Source of the DNA: Gautieria morchelliformis
Lineage: Eukaryota > Basidiomycota > Agaricomycetes > Gomphales > Gomphaceae
NCBI GenBank assembly: GCA_015179125.1
Contig: WHVA01000573.1
Location: forward strand, 1 to 64,000
DNA length: 64,000 bases
Direction: 5' to 3'
The notes under the pieces: generated by a model
The model's input: the letters and a program-made list of their open reading frames with translations, nothing else
What the model was told of the DNA's origin: nothing
Database searches by the model: none
Shown: positions 41,364 through 54,805 of the stretch, one piece after another
Position numbering within the stretch: position 1 is the stretch's first letter
Layout: each line of letters opens with the position of its first letter
Position numbers and translations under genes: made by a program

Positions 41364-43518
41364 ATGTCCCTCGCTTCCCTTTCCCACCTCACTCCCGACG
41401 ATCAGCGCACTTTTCTCAGGAACAGCATCGCCCCTCGTCGATCAGTTCCCTTCCCAGTGGTACACCACGCTTTCGAACATCATGCCCAACTCCAGCCTCA
41501 CGTTGTCGCAGTTGAACATACCCTCTTCGATCACGCTCTCACATACGAGCAACTTGACAAGCAAGCAAATCGTCTAGCGCGCCGTCTCAGAGACCAGGGA
41601 ATCTCTCCTGGCCACAGAGTCTGCATCCTCGCCCGGAGGAGCGTCTACTTCGTAGTTGCCGTCCTCGCAGTCCTCAAGAGCGGCGCCCAGTATGTTCCCA
41701 TCGACGGCGTCACCGTCACAGATTGCACACTCGACCACATCCTGCGCGACTCTGCCCCGAGTGCGGTCCTCGTCATGAACGAGTATGCGCACCGTGTCCC
41801 CAGGTCTGGCTTCCCATGCCTCTGCCTCGAGGATGTCATCCATGCCGATGAGCGCGCCAATGCTGACGCTACCAAGCCCACAGACCTCTCCTCTCCCACC
41901 GACGGCGTCTATGTCATCTACACCTCCGGGACGACAGGCATGCCCAAGGGCGTCGATGTTCGCCATAACGGCGTCAGCAATGGTGGGTGAATCACATGCA
42001 CCACCGAGTTATTCTCGCTTACTTCTTCGCTAATCCCAACCAGTCATTAGCGCCTCCCCGGGAAATGTCGGCATGCGCCCAGGCATGCGGGTCGCCCAGC
42101 TTCTCAACATCGCCTTCGATATGGGCGCCTGGGAGATCCTCGCGTCTCTCTACAACGGCTGCACCCTCTGCCTGCGGGGTAATGCGTCCAAAGAATGGAT
42201 TGCACTCATGAAGTCGGTCGACGTCGTCATCTGCACGCCCTCCATCCTCGCAAGACACGACCCTGCAGATTACCCGGACCTGAAGCATGTCATTGTGGGC
42301 GGCGAAGTGTGTCCCCAAGGTGCGTCCACCACGCGCCATGTGATCTGAGCGCCAAACCAACCCATTCCACTATACCACACAGCGCTCGCCGACAAATGGG
42401 CCGCCCACACCCAATTCAACAACTGCTGCGGCCCCACCGAAATCTCGATTTGCAACACCGTGCAGCCGCACACGCCCGGCGTCCCCGTCAGCATAGGTGT
42501 CCCCATCCCCAACACTACGCTCTACATCCTCGACCCCTCCTCCACACGCGCCCTTCCCATCGGCGAGGTCGGTACCATGTGGGTCGGCGGCATCGGCGTC
42601 AGCAGGGGCTACCTCAACCTGCCGCATATGACGTCCGAGCGCTGGCGTCCCGACCCCTTCCTACCCTCCCTCCCCTGCTCTTCGTCCTCCTCGTCGTCGT
42701 CCTCACCCTCCACTAGCAGCCTAACCCCCATGATGTTCAACACCGGCGACCTCGCCCGCTGGCTCCCCTCCGGCCAAGTCGCACACCACGGCCGCGCCGA
42801 CGACCAGGTCAAAGTCAAGGGCTTCCGCGTCGAGCTCGACGGCGTCGCCTCCGCCATGCGCGCGCACCCACACGTCCAGGACGCCGTCGCGCTGCTCGTG
42901 GCGGGGACGCTGTGGGGGTTCGTAACGCCCAGCAGCGCCGTCCGCGCGGTGGATTTGGATTTAGCAAGCGTGAGGGCGGGCACGTCAAAGATACAGCCGT
43001 ATTATGCCGTGCCGAGTGAATGGGTCGCGATGCAGGAGTTTCCGGCGACGAAGAATGGCAAGGTGGATAAAGGGGCGTTGGGCGCACTGGCTGCGGCGGC
43101 GGCGGCTGCAGATTCAGATTCAGAAACGACGCATATAGACTCGAGTTCACCCGTGCAGCGGCTGAGCGTACATAACAACGGCGTCCCCTTCAGTCACAGC
43201 TTACCAGGAACACCTTCGTCCATAACACAGTCGCCTTCAGTGTATAAGTGGACATTACCTGCTGCTGCGTCGTCCGTTGCAATGAGCATATCTACTGCCC
43301 CCAGCCCTGTCACGTCTGCCCCGAGCCCCGCCACGTCTATCCCCAGTCTCGTCACACCTTCCCATGGGCCCAACCCCGACCCCAGCACGGGCGGGAAAGT
43401 GGCAGCGCCATTACAGGCCGTGCACAACCACCTCGCTTGCCCATCGTTATCGAGCTGGAAACAGTGGACGCTGGGTGTTACAGCGCCGACACCGACACCG
43501 ACACCGACGCGAGTGTAG
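41364..43518 (+). CDS. NRPS-like adenylation (AMP-binding) protein
   Basis: Adenylate-forming enzyme, predicted 676 residues. Exons 41364-41982, 42044-42319, 42383-43518; introns GTGGGT...CAG and GTGCGT...CAG keep phase. Core motifs of NRPS adenylation domains are present: LTYEQLDKQANRLARRL, LKSGAQYVPID, A3 YTSGTTGMPKGV (about 41916-41951), A4-like LLNIAFDMGAWE, A5 NNCCGPTEIS, A7 MFNTGDLARW, A8 DQVKVKGFRVELDG and A10 NGKVDKGAL with its lysine. It activates a carboxylic or amino acid with ATP. No thiolation site (GGxS) or reductase domain follows: the last 130 residues are Ala/Ser/Pro/Thr-rich and end in a PT repeat, so it is a stand-alone A domain. A serine run (about 42680-42715) sits in a loop. 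The substrate cannot be told by eye. Confidence 0.88.
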
Positions 43519-43924
43519 ATGAAACGTGGAGGTGTTCCGGTGACGAAGGACAAGAGGGATGGACACGACGCATAGACAGTGGAATTCTCACCCTTCATAA
43601 ATATTATTATTGATGGCAAACCCAAGGCAGAAGACGCAAGCGAGCAACTACAGTACACAGTAACAATTTATCAGCAGTGATCCTGTTTGAGTTTTGAAGC
43701 TTTGAATCGAGCACAGAAAAGTTGTGGGACTGGCAGTAAGTCGCACGCTTGACATTGCAGAGATGTTAGCTGAGAGCGGTTTGAATATTGGTGGTGGCTG
43801 TTTGAAAAGTGCAGCTCCGGTTGTAACTCCGATCAACTGGTCGAAGCAAGGAATATAAGTATCGGATTATACACGTGAGATTTTCAGTATTCGTACACGG
43901 TGAATCTCCCATGTGCTCTGCGAA
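43519..43924. other. Intergenic, no gene recognised
   Basis: Short non-coding gap after the adenylation gene. Homology to the inverted F-box fragment begins at about 43925. Confidence 0.5.
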
Positions 43925-45662
43925 TACGATCAACCCTGGAGAAACTACCCACCGTTCTACCAGTGTCATCCCCTAAATCTGAGGCCCGCGCGTCACGTAG
44001 TTCGGCGGGCTCTTCCCAACGAAATTCTTATACACATTTTCAATGAGCTGGACATATGACATATTCCATTGCTGGCTGGTAATGGCAGTCCTACTTCCAA
44101 GCTGCCGGTGTGTTCTTACTTGACGTTGTGCAGACATGTCGCGTTTTTCATGAAACGATCCGAGATGCGTTGATCTTGCAGTATCGCATGGAGCTTGCTG
44201 TTGCAGGTGTGTTGAAGATGCATACACGGATTCTCGACGTTCAATTCCTGAACGACTTGCTCAAGCTCAAAACTTATCGAACAAGGCTGGGCCAACCTTC
44301 CACTTCCGCCAGAAACACACCCTACACTGTCCTCGGGGACACCTATGGGAGATTTATGGTGATGTCCTAGCTCGCAGCATTGAAAGATCGACGCGTGGAC
44401 TGGCGTTCATGCGGCTGCCCTCGGCGGCACATGGGTCTCCTGTGTGTGCACACCTGGGAACATGTGAATATGGGGGTAACCATACGGGATTTCGCAATAG
44501 ACCCTGCAAAGGACCTCGTAGTCCCGACCGCCGAAAGTGAGACTCTCGCAGTGTGCGTATCATTAATCTCTTAACTGTGTTTGTTGCCTTATTCCTTATG
44601 TAGGCCTGCTGGACGGTTGCGCGAGTATCCGATCCATTTGCGTGCCATGAGTAGTGGTGGAAACCATCCTAATGCCTCTGATCCCATTCTATCTTGTATC
44701 CCCGTCACCACTCCCTCAATGCTCACCATCCAGGTTATAGGCGACTTCCTCGCCTTCCTTTTTCGCTCTTTCCTAGGCGATTCCAGTGGCGAGCCTTTTA
44801 TTTGGAATTGGAAGACTGGCAGACATTTCAAGCCTTCCGTTTTTCGCTGACAGTGCTTACTATGTTATAGTCCTTAGAATCCATAGACAACGCCAGTACG
44901 AGTTTTTCATTTCTCTCACCGAGACATTTTGTCATAGGGAGGTGCACCCTGGAGCAGCAACCTGAACTTGATGTTTACGACTTTCCCGCCGTTAGTCTCG
45001 AAGGATCTTGAAAACCGCTACTCGTCAGAAGATATCAACTCAAGACGCAGAATTGTTATCTCTGCTGAGTCGATCCGATTCTTCTCCAAAAATCTCCTCG
45101 CTACTCTCTACCACACTTGGCGGTTCCTTTCGCTCTGCGCCATCTTGCCGTGTATTGGCTGTCAGCATGTTATGTGCTCTTCGTACATCACTCCTCGCTT
45201 CTCGGAGAAGTGGAGCCCACCTCGATGCTGAACGACATGTTTGTCCCCTGGGAAAACTGGGGCCCACAAAAGACCAGAATGATGCATACATTGTTTAAGA
45301 CGTATGGGGGAATGTGCTACAGCGCATGGTCAAATGGGACCCGGTGCAACGCAAAGTCGCAGACTGATAGGAATGGATATCGCGCGGCCAGTCCCACTGA
45401 GATGCTTGCGGATCCTCAAACTTTGAACGGCTGATGGATAGGTTCTGTGAAAGGCTGGGGAAGCAGTGGAAGACGTATGTGTCTGAGAAATCAGCGTTTG
45501 AAAGCGACATGTTCTGTAACCAACGCACCGCGCCGCTTGTTAATTGACAGGGCGTGCCGCAATGCGATCAGCGATCGGGAGCTGATAATAATGAAATACA
45601 ATTCACTGCCGGGGCCGACTTGCAAATCAAGCAGAAGCGTCATACACGACGAGTTTCTACCG
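43925..45662 (+). pseudogene. F-box protein gene, decayed
   Basis: A longer copy of the gene whose fragment lies inverted at 5418-6060. The F-box motif LPNEILIHIFNELD lies near 44006-44047. After an intron, CRVFHETIRDALILQYRMEL, TRGLAFMRLPSAAHGSP, HTWEHVNMGVTIRDFAIDP, HLRAMSSGGNHPNA (about 44638) and GEPFIWNWKTG (about 44790) follow in the order usual for this family. DVYDFPAVSLEGS (about 44970) and PWENWGPQKTRMM (about 45247) come later. The parts lie in different frames with shifts near 44270 and 44450 and stops near 45015 and 45434, so it is a pseudogene or strongly misread. F-box proteins choose targets for SCF ubiquitin ligases. Confidence 0.75.
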
Positions 45663-46510
45663 TGAGCTAGTCTTCACCAGCTTAGTATCCCCGTGCTGGA
45701 TGAAGAGACAAAGGTAATGGAAGAAATTGTCGGTAGATGTCTCTCTGCTACAATGTTTCCAAGCAAATTGGAATGCTTGGACAGACGCCAGGTGTACGTG
45801 TGTCGGCATTTAGCAGGGATTCACAGAGGGGTCAGTTGGGGAACGACTGCGCCGTTGTGCTTCCTTCGGTAATTGTGCGATATTTACCATCGTACTCAAG
45901 TCTCTATTGCGCAAATTCTCCGTGCATTCAGGCACGGAAGTCAAGTGTGCCTTTCGGGTCGAGTCGTCAATGAGAACCGTAGTATAAGTAGACATCCGGA
46001 AGAAAGTCGAGTACGCACACTAATTAAGGTCGCACAGGAATTGACCATGCTTCCGCAACGCGGGGATTACAGTAAGACGGATAAGAAGTGTCCCTTCAGG
46101 ACAAATATAAGCAGTTTTATATGGGAATAAAGGTATGCTGTACGGAGCAAGACGGAGTAAGCAGCGGTAAGGTACCATGGATAGCCGAATTGCCAGAGAT
46201 GCTGCCATAGCCTCTGTATACGAGCGGTCATCTGCGGCAAACCGATTTCGAGCACGCAAAATATGGGTGTGGGTGGAAAATCGTTCAAAGGGGAACGCGC
46301 ATGGGTCACACGTGACCGGCCCATGTGACGGCCAGCCGCGGCCAATGCCGCTCAAGTGCGGTATCTTCTGACTTCAATCGTTCATCATACGATCCAGCGA
46401 GGCAATTTACATCAGGCTCTCAAATTTCAATGAATTGGTCGGTATGGGATGCATGCCTTCTACGAGCACCTGATTCTCAAATTTCCTATGGGCCAACTCG
46501 TTGAAAACCC
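45663..46510. other. Intergenic, no gene recognised
   Basis: Only short frames. It separates the F-box pseudogene from the 3' end of the minus-strand zinc-finger gene (tail to tail). Confidence 0.5.
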
Positions 46511-48413
46511 TCATGTTCTCCGCGACGTCTTGCCTTTGCATGAAAAGGCTTTTGTGGCCACGTCATCTATCTCCTTGTCGCTGAGCGGCTTCCAGCACGT
46601 CTGCTCCAGATGTCGCCGAAGATTAGCCTTCCGGGCGTACGTCGTCGCCACACCATATATTTTGCACCCGTAGGGGCACGGCACCTCCAGCTCCTCCGCA
46701 CGGCGAAGGTCAGCCTCGGATTTGATTATCTTCGCACCAGATAGGTCCATCAACCCATTCTTAATGCGCCTGAGCTCACGCCTGAGGTGGGACTTGAAGT
46801 GCCGTTTGCGGTTTATGGAAATATCTGCGCCGCATGTCTTGCCGCATCCACTGTCCAACCGGCACTGGTGTGAGTGCTGTGCCGTCTCCGTATGCTCCCC
46901 ATCGCCGTCGATGTTATTTGCCGACTCGGGGTGCGGGCTTGGAGAGGAAGGTACTGGATCTGACTGCATTGTCAGGGATCCCACCGTCTCCAAACTGGCA
47001 ACATTTGCTGCCGGTGGGGTGGCCGTGGTGGTCCACGCCACCCCCTGGTTGTAATATAAATGTTTTATTTGGATGGTGGGCCTGTAGCATGCGTCAGGGT
47101 GATGTCTGTCTGTCGAACACACGCGAAGCCACGCACATGTTCTGCCCACCATCTGTGTAGTTTCTCCCTCCGCTATCATAGGACGTTCTCTGATATGGTA
47201 GTGCACCGTTGTCACTGTATGGCACATTTCCCGGCGGGAGGTAAAAGCCTGTAATATCTTGATCGCTTGAGAACTATATCAGATATGTACTATTACATTC
47301 ATAAAAAAATATTTGCCTACCCGAGATATTCTATCAAGCCTGAATATGAACTGAAGGCCCGGCCTGTCTGACCACTGGGAGCCGCGTGGCATGGGGTCGG
47401 CTCAAGCTCTTCCACGCCATGCTCAGAAGCATTGTCAGCATAGGCTGCTTGCGGTAGAAAACTGGATCCTGTGTCTGGACCCCTTATAAATATGTCAGAT
47501 ATGCGTTATTACACAAAAAGGTTTGCGCCTACCCGAAGTATTCCGTTGAATCCTCATCAAATGTCCCGTCTGTATGTCCACTGGGGGGAAATTCTTGCCT
47601 CACAAATTGCTGATATTCTGAGCCAGAGCCACTTCCAGAGAGTGGTGCGCCATTCAGAGGTTGGCATGGACCACAGTGATCCATCGGGTGATAATCTCCT
47701 TCCGGCTGCCGGCTTAAGAACAAGATAATGAATTTTCTATTGTCACGTATAACGGCAACGAGCTTACCCGAAAGCATATTCGTCCACACGATAGCCGACA
47801 GGTGAGCTTGTCGAGCCAGTGTGATGAGCCGCGCCGGTGTAGGGTATGTCCTGCCGGACGGAACGGTACTCTGAGCGAGCACTGCTGACCGCTGCGCTGT
47901 TCTGGAGTATCCTGTCGCCGTAAACCTGGTCGATGTTGCCTATTGGCGGTGCGCAATGCTGCCATTCCTGTTGGCCGCTTGAGAAAAGGTGAGTACTGGT
48001 ATAGCGTGCCATAGGATGCTTGTCCCTACCCATAATCTAATATCTGACCAGCCAAGTGTTCCGTCCCTGGTTGACATTCTTCGACTGGTCCACCGGCAAC
48101 ACCTGGTAGAACCTGTGGAACAAACCCGTCTGCCGTCAGAAGCGGCGCATGTCTGTGTGTGAGCCAGTGAGCTTTTCTTCACTCTGACAGAACCTGGCGA
48201 AACATACTGAGAGGGTTGACCGGCGTCATCAGTCCAATCTGGGGGGACCGAGGTGCCTCCAACAAGTTGCGCTAGCTGATACTCTAACAGCCATGCTTGT
48301 GGGTCGACAGGTGCTTCCTGATGCACGTGATCTGCAGGAGCATAATACCGGGGGGCGTATGCGGCCGAGACCTCATCACTGCTATAGTGCGTGTAGCAGG
48401 TGTCGGACGCCAT
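46511..48413 (-). CDS. Zinc-finger protein, probable transcription factor (multi-exon)
   Basis: Starts MASDTCYTHYSSDEVSAAYA at 48413; the first exon ends at about 48208 before donor GTATGT. Later exons carry a Gly/Ser/Tyr-rich, disordered middle: GFVPQVLPGVAGGPVEEC (about 48125-48045), RILQNSAAVSSARSEYRSVR (about 47910-47850), YHPMDHCGPCQPLNG (about 47690-47645) and TGRAFSSYSGLIEYLG (about 47370-47320). The last part (about 47060-46511) has two fingers: CGKTCGADISINRKRHFKSH (C-x3-C-x10-H-x3-H) and CPYGCKIYGV...RRHLEQTC (C-x3-C-x17-H-x4-C), of the kind in basidiomycete C2H2 regulators. About seven exons are implied; one border near 47110-47160 could not be resolved between frames. Its upstream region and start codon are duplicated inverted at 49965-55146. 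Confidence 0.65.
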
Positions 48414-49143
48414 CTGGGATCAGAGTATGTTGCGGTAAGGAGACGAACGCAAGCCCTTTATATGTCTACTTGGAGCATTCCACAAATAGTCAGCCTAATC
48501 CACGATTGCGTTGAGTCCGATACGCTGAGAACGCCGTTATAGAGTTTACAACGTGTCAAAAACGTTGAAGCACGCATCAACGCCACGCTGATCACAGGAC
48601 AAGCGTCATGGGTTAAGCATTTCAAATACAATGGCTGTGCTCTCAATGATACAAATTTGAATAGAGACGATAGGAACAGGGAAAAGGAAAGGAAGTGACG
48701 CACTTGATCCAGTATCCTGGGGAATCAACCATCTTCACATGGAATAGATTGTGGTATGGCTCGGTTCATTGTGACCTCATTAGGCTCGGTTTAAGTCACG
48801 TCCTGGAAAATTAAATATTTGTGTACCAATATCCGCTGCTCAAGGCCTCCTAGTCGGGGACTCAGCAAGTTCGGATCGATCCTGTCGAGTCGCAATAATA
48901 CGGCGTGCCTGACACCCTACCCACGAGGGGTAAACGCTAACTTCTATCCAAGAATATCTAACCATGTTGTGAGCAATCACAGAAGCACGAGAAAATATTC
49001 CGGGTGTACATGAGTGCCAAAGTGCCATCGGGGTTTACAAACGTTTCCTGGCAGTGCCTCTATTTATGGATGTGGAAGGATGGCACTGCTGAGGACAGCT
49101 TCGACCTGTGAAGGTTTGTAAGTAGCACGTGTCTGTTGCATTC
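48405..49143 (+). repeat. Inverted duplication, left arm
   Basis: The reverse complement matches 49965-50534 joined to 55033-55146. Shared marks are AACGTGTCAAAAACGTTGAA, CATTTCAAATACAA-GGCTGTG, AAGTGACGCACTTGATCCA and GGATGGC-CTGC-GAGGACAGC. The arm starts at the first three codons (ATGGCGTCC) of the zinc-finger gene and runs through about 730 bases upstream of it. Identity is moderate (my estimate from aligned stretches is roughly 80 percent), so the duplication is not recent. Confidence 0.82.
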
Positions 49144-49964
49144 CAACGCACCTATTTCGAAATGTTACCGCCAGCGAGCCGGAGCGTGAACCTCTCGGAA
49201 CCCAATACTTTATCATCACTAATCGCCATTCGCCCGGCTCACTTCCAGTGATTATCAGTGAGCTCTGCCGTGCAATTCAGCCACACCCACATTCCCTCGA
49301 TCCTCCGGCCGCCCCGCCCACGGTCGTGACACCGGCATGCTGCTTGCTACTCGGAAACATTCTTACAATTACAGGCCATGGAATGTGTACGGACACAACC
49401 AAACTCACCTTCTGCTTGGCAATTGTCGTTTCGACGATGTTTGCTCCGCATCAGAAGCTTCAAGTTAATTCGGATTGTGGACGTTCCGCTCACTGTACAC
49501 TTCAGTTTTACGAACCCCACCGTTTTGAGACAGAGCAATCGACTTGAACACTCGCTAACCGATGCAGACTCAAGGAATGATAATTTTGCAGATCGGGGAA
49601 TAATTCATAATGGCTAAATCCACGCTCATTACATATACAGAGAATACACGACATCACACTCGCAATCAGAGCCGGGGGTGGGTATAATCACTGGTACCTA
49701 GTAGACTATCAGATGAAGCACAAAAAAGTCCCTCAAGTGATCATCCGAATGCACGGAGCCTCAAACACGTCCTTCGTAGTCGCCTGGAACGCAGCCATCC
49801 CCGTCATTTTCAGCGCGAGGCAATTCACCCTATGCGCGAACTGCACTGCGCGGCCTTCCACGCTCCCGCGCCCATCCTCGTCGGCACCAGGGCTACGCTC
49901 GCGCTCGTCGCACCCCACCCCGCTGTCCAGCATCATATGCCGACACTGCGGCACTCGCTTCCCC
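49144..49964. other. Spacer between the inverted arms
   Basis: The unpaired 821-bp centre of the inverted duplication. A minus-strand frame of 121 residues (50098-49733, containing DSWKDGAAEDSFDLSRLASN) begins inside the right arm and runs into this spacer. The left arm has a shorter relative ending at a stop (WKDGTAEDSFDL). No family is recognised and I do not call it a gene with confidence. Confidence 0.4.
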
Positions 49965-50534
49965 GAATACAACAGACACGTGTTACTTGCAAGCCTTGAC
50001 AGGTCGAAGCTGTCCTCGGCAGCGCCATCCTTCCACGAGTCCGTAAATAGATGCATGCCAGGAAACGTTTTATAATTTAAACCCCGATGCCATGGCACTT
50101 TGGTGCGGCCCTCATCTACACTGGGAGTATTTTCTCGGGCTTCTATGGAATGGTCAACATTTGACTGATCCCTGAGTGCCTGACGCCTTCAAGTTGGGCA
50201 CCGGAAAGTGACTTGCATCAAAATACTGAGTTTGCATAATGACACCAGGATCGGCCTGCGCAATCGATGGAATGGAAAGATGGCGTGATTCTACCGAAGA
50301 GGAGTGGATCAAGTGAGTCACTTCCCTTCCTCTCCTCCGATTCTAACGTATCTATTTGGATTGTTGAGAGCACAGCCGTTGTATTTGAAATCCAACCGCT
50401 TAACCCAGGCTTCTTTTCCTGTGATCTGCTAGGTGTTGGTCCGTGCTTCTCAGACGCATTTGCTGAACAGCTGTGCCTTGGATGCCATCTGGTATCAACG
50501 TTTTGACACGTTGTAGACTCTATAATGCCGTTCT

Positions 50535-50756
50535 TGTTAGTAATCGGGACGATGACACCGCCGAGGCAGAGCCGGCACGCATTTAGCCGGAGGTTCGAGA
50601 TCGCTCTCGACCCCGGGTTGCTGGTGCACCGGCATCGCATCGGCACAGCAGCTTGAAGAGATTGGTAATACAATGGACATCATATTTTGTATATAAGGCA
50701 GAACGATCTTGTACAGATCATATAATATCAGATCATTATATCTCCTTCGTCCCACA
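50535..50756 (+). repeat. Copia-2 5' LTR
   Basis: 222 bp, bounded by TGTTAG and CCCACA. Nearly identical to 54806-55027. Confidence 0.94.
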
Positions 50757-53700
50757 GGTTATGGGCCCCGCGCATAACTAAACTACTACAAATCTAACTA
50801 CGCTCTATACTCCAATAACTCAATACCGATCGACGATGTCGAGTAGCAACAACACGTACAAGATCGACCCCTTGAACGGGGATAATTACGCGGCGTGGCG
50901 CCGGCGGCTCGAGTGGATACTCGATGACTTAGATCTGTGGGACGTGGCTATCGGCAGGGAGACGGAACTGAGACCGGCAGATGCCGACAACGTCACTGCG
51001 ACCGAGCAGCAGGAGATCGACGATTGGAGAAGGAAGGACAAGAAAGCTAGAAAAGAGATTTGCCTCAGAGTTGCCGATGAACAACTAGTTTACATCAATC
51101 AGACGATGTCTGCATTTGCTGTATGGACTAGTCTACAAGCAATATTCGAATCTAAGGGAGCAGTGGGGATTGTAAATCTCCGAAGAGATTTCTTCCGGAC
51201 GCTTGCCGAGGACGGCGCGAACATGGAGGAGCACGTACGCAAGCTCTGCGGCATTCAACAGGAATTGAATGCGCGGGGGCATTACATCAGTGACACCGAG
51301 TTCTCGAACACGTTGCTGACGTCATTACCAGATTCTTGGTCGGCATTTATTACGGCAGTAAACGCCAGTGGAGCCGGGACAACAGCTGATATATTAATAG
51401 CTCGGGTCCTCGATGAGGATCGAGCACGGAAAGCTGGATCGGCACGGCAGACGGCGCTTAAGGCGCAACAACGTCACAGGACCAGGAAAGATGACTCAGG
51501 AGCAACAAAGGGAAAGTGCCGAAATTGCGGCAAGAAGGGTCATTACGTGAAGGACTGTTGGGCGAAAGGTGGCGGCAAGGAGGGCCAAGCACCGAAATGG
51601 TTCAAATCAGGGAACAAAGAAACAGTCAAACAAGCAGAAGAAAAGGACTTCGCATTTGTATCTAAGGAGGTAGCATACAGTGCTATATCCGCATCCGACT
51701 GGTTAGCCGATTCAGCGGCAACAACACACATAGCTAGAAGCCGAAATGATTTCGCTAGCTATGCCGAGGAACCATCTGAAATCGAAGGAATTTCACCTGA
51801 TGCGGTACTACATACACAAGGCCGAGGCACGATCTACATGGAATTCAAGGTCGGCGCCAAGACGAACACGATCGAGCTACGTGACGTCAAAAACGCACCA
51901 GATGCGCCGAACAACCTTATCAGCGTAGGGCGGTTAACTGATAAGGACAACATGGCCACATTTTCAGGCACCGGCGTCGAATTCAAATCACGCGCCGGAG
52001 TTACCTTCGCACAGGGACAGAAGCGTGGGCGGCTATTCTGTATGAAGGCACGGGTCACTCGATCAGTCGAGGCACGGGACTTTGCCGCAGCGGCAAAAGG
52101 ACGGTCATGGGACAAATGGCACGGGATACTAGGACACGTCAATATAAACTCCATAAAATTGTTGAAGTCTAACGATCTAGTCACCGGACTTGAGATCGAC
52201 GAGTCAAACGAGCCGAGCCAGTGCAAGGCATGCATACAAGGCAAGCGGCATGTGGAGCCGTTCCCCAAAAGAGCCGAGGACACTGTAGAACGGTCGGTGA
52301 CCTGACAGTATCCGATGTATGGGGACCTGCCCAGACCGAGGGACCATCGCGTGAGAAATACTTTTATTCTTTCACGGACATCAAATCGAGGTACACCGTA
52401 ATCTATTTTGGGAGCACCAAAGATGAAGCGCTCAAACACTTCGAGACGTACAAGGCATTCCTCGAGACCCAAACAGGTCAGAAACTGAAGAGGTTTCGCT
52501 TGGATAATGGAGGGGAATATGTCAATAAAAATTTCAAGGAATTTTGTGCTAAATATGGTATTATCATGGAGACCACAGCTCCATACTCCCCAGCCCAGAA
52601 TGGAATCGCCGAACGACTCAACCAAACCTTACTTGAGCACGCACGGGCAATGATCTTTGCCAAGAACCTGCCAAAAATACTCTGGCCCGAGGCCGTGGCT
52701 TACGCGTGTTATATCAAAAATTGATCACCCACGCGAGCGCTTGGAGATGACGCAACGCCGTTCCAAGCACTATTCGGCAAGAAGCCGAACATAGCACGTC
52801 TAGAGGAATTCGGGACAAATTGTTGGGTTATGGTGCCGGATCAACGTCGAGCCAAACTTGATCCAAAAGCAGAAGAACATATATTCGTCGGAGTAGCTGA
52901 ACATGCAAAGGCCTGGAGGTACTACAATAAAGCCTCAAAGCACGTTCAAGTATCTAGGAACATTACATTTGACGAAAATGACAACCGACTCTACCCCATC
53001 CCAGATAACGACGATGACGACACGGCACCGCTCGAGGGGGAGCACTCACCGCGCGAGCATGTGCCGGACCCGATCACATCTACCCCACAGACGTCATCAC
53101 CCCAGACAACGCCCGTTCCTGATCCACCTGAACAAGCGCCAGCTCCAGAGATTCGACGGAGAGCGCGTATCACTCAAAGACCGGATTACCGGAAGCTGAA
53201 TAATTCAGGACGCACCGAGCAGGTTTACATAACGAGAGAAATCGTCACTGAACCTGAGAATTACAGAGCGGCGGTATCACGTGATGATGCGCTGATCTGG
53301 GAGAAAGCAATGGAAATTGAGATGGATCAACACAAGACATTAGGAACATGGGAATTAACAGAACTACCACCCGGACGAATAGCTATCGGTTGCCGATGGG
53401 TATACGCTGTCAAAACGCAACCGGATGGACAATTCGATAAGGCTAAAGCAAGGGTTGTGGCTCAAGGATTCACACAGAGGCCAGGAATGGACTACTACGA
53501 GATAACCTCACCCGTGGTCAAATTCGACTCACTACGTGTTCTATTAGCAATCGCAAACACACTCGATTGGGAAATCGAAATGATGGATGTCAAAGGCGCC
53601 TACCTCAATTCAACCATAGATGAGGAGATCTACATGCGCCAGCCCGACGGTTTTGATGATGGATCTGGACGCGTTCTAAGAATATACAGAGCACTCTACG

Positions 53701-54805
53701 GACTCAAACAATCGGGGCGAGCTTGGCATCAGCGCTTACGCAAATTACTACTCAATCTCGGCTTCCATCAAAGTACAGCCGATGAATGCGTCTACATCAG
53801 ACAAGATAAGGACTCAATCGAAGTCATATCAGTATATGTGGACGACTTTGGACTATTTGCTGACTCCAAAGGAGGGATGATTAAGCTCAAGGGGGAGCTT
53901 CATGGAAAATTCCCTTTAACAGATTTAGGAGAAATGAAGAAAATCTTGGGAATTAGAGTTGAGAGGAATAGGGATGAGGGAACACTGATCATGTCACAAG
54001 GGCATTACATCGACATCATACTCGATCGATTCAACATGACAACAGCACATTCCGTATCTACACCTCTGCATAAAATGATCAAACTCACGACACCCATGGA
54101 CTCAACAGGTCCAACTGCCGAAGTACCCTATGCTAAGGCGATCGGATCACTCATGTATGCAGCACTCAGCACGCGACCTGATTTGGCCTTTACCGTACAA
54201 CATCTGAGCCAATTCACTACTACTTACGGAACCGAGCACTGGACGGCGATCAAGCACGCGCTCAGGTACCTCAAGGGGTCACGTGACGACGGCATAATCT
54301 TCCGACGAGACGCTGGTCTTGACCTCGAAATATTTGTCGACTCGGATTATGCTAATAGAAACGACGCACTATCTATTAGTGGCTACGTAGCTGTACTAGG
54401 AGGAGGAACCATTGCATGGAGCTCGAAGAAGCAGCGAACGATCGCGCTATCTACCACGGAGGCCGAATACATGGCACTTACCGAGGGCGCCAAACAATTA
54501 ATCTGGCTGAGGCGTTTTATCGAGGAACTTGGAATCGATCAAACCCAGCCCACGTCACTTCGATCAGACAATCTAGGTGCCATTACACTATCGCATGACG
54601 CAACGTATCATGCGCGTACCAAACACATCAATGTCGCATATCATTTCATCCGTGAGAAAGTGGTCTCTCACGAGGCATCACTTACATACGTACCGACGAA
54701 GGAGAACATAGCGGACATATTTACAAAGGGATTGGATTTATATCAACACAGGTATCTATTAGGGAAATTAGGATTTTGTCGAAGGGACTTCTCGCTGAGG
54801 GGGAG

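Noticed and set aside
42370-42983. Minus-strand frames opposite the adenylation gene
   Set aside because: Antisense shadows of a conserved coding frame with A5-A8 motifs.
49733-50098. 121-residue protein gene
   Set aside because: The left-arm relative stops early, there is no family match, and the frame crosses from a duplicated arm into unrelated spacer.
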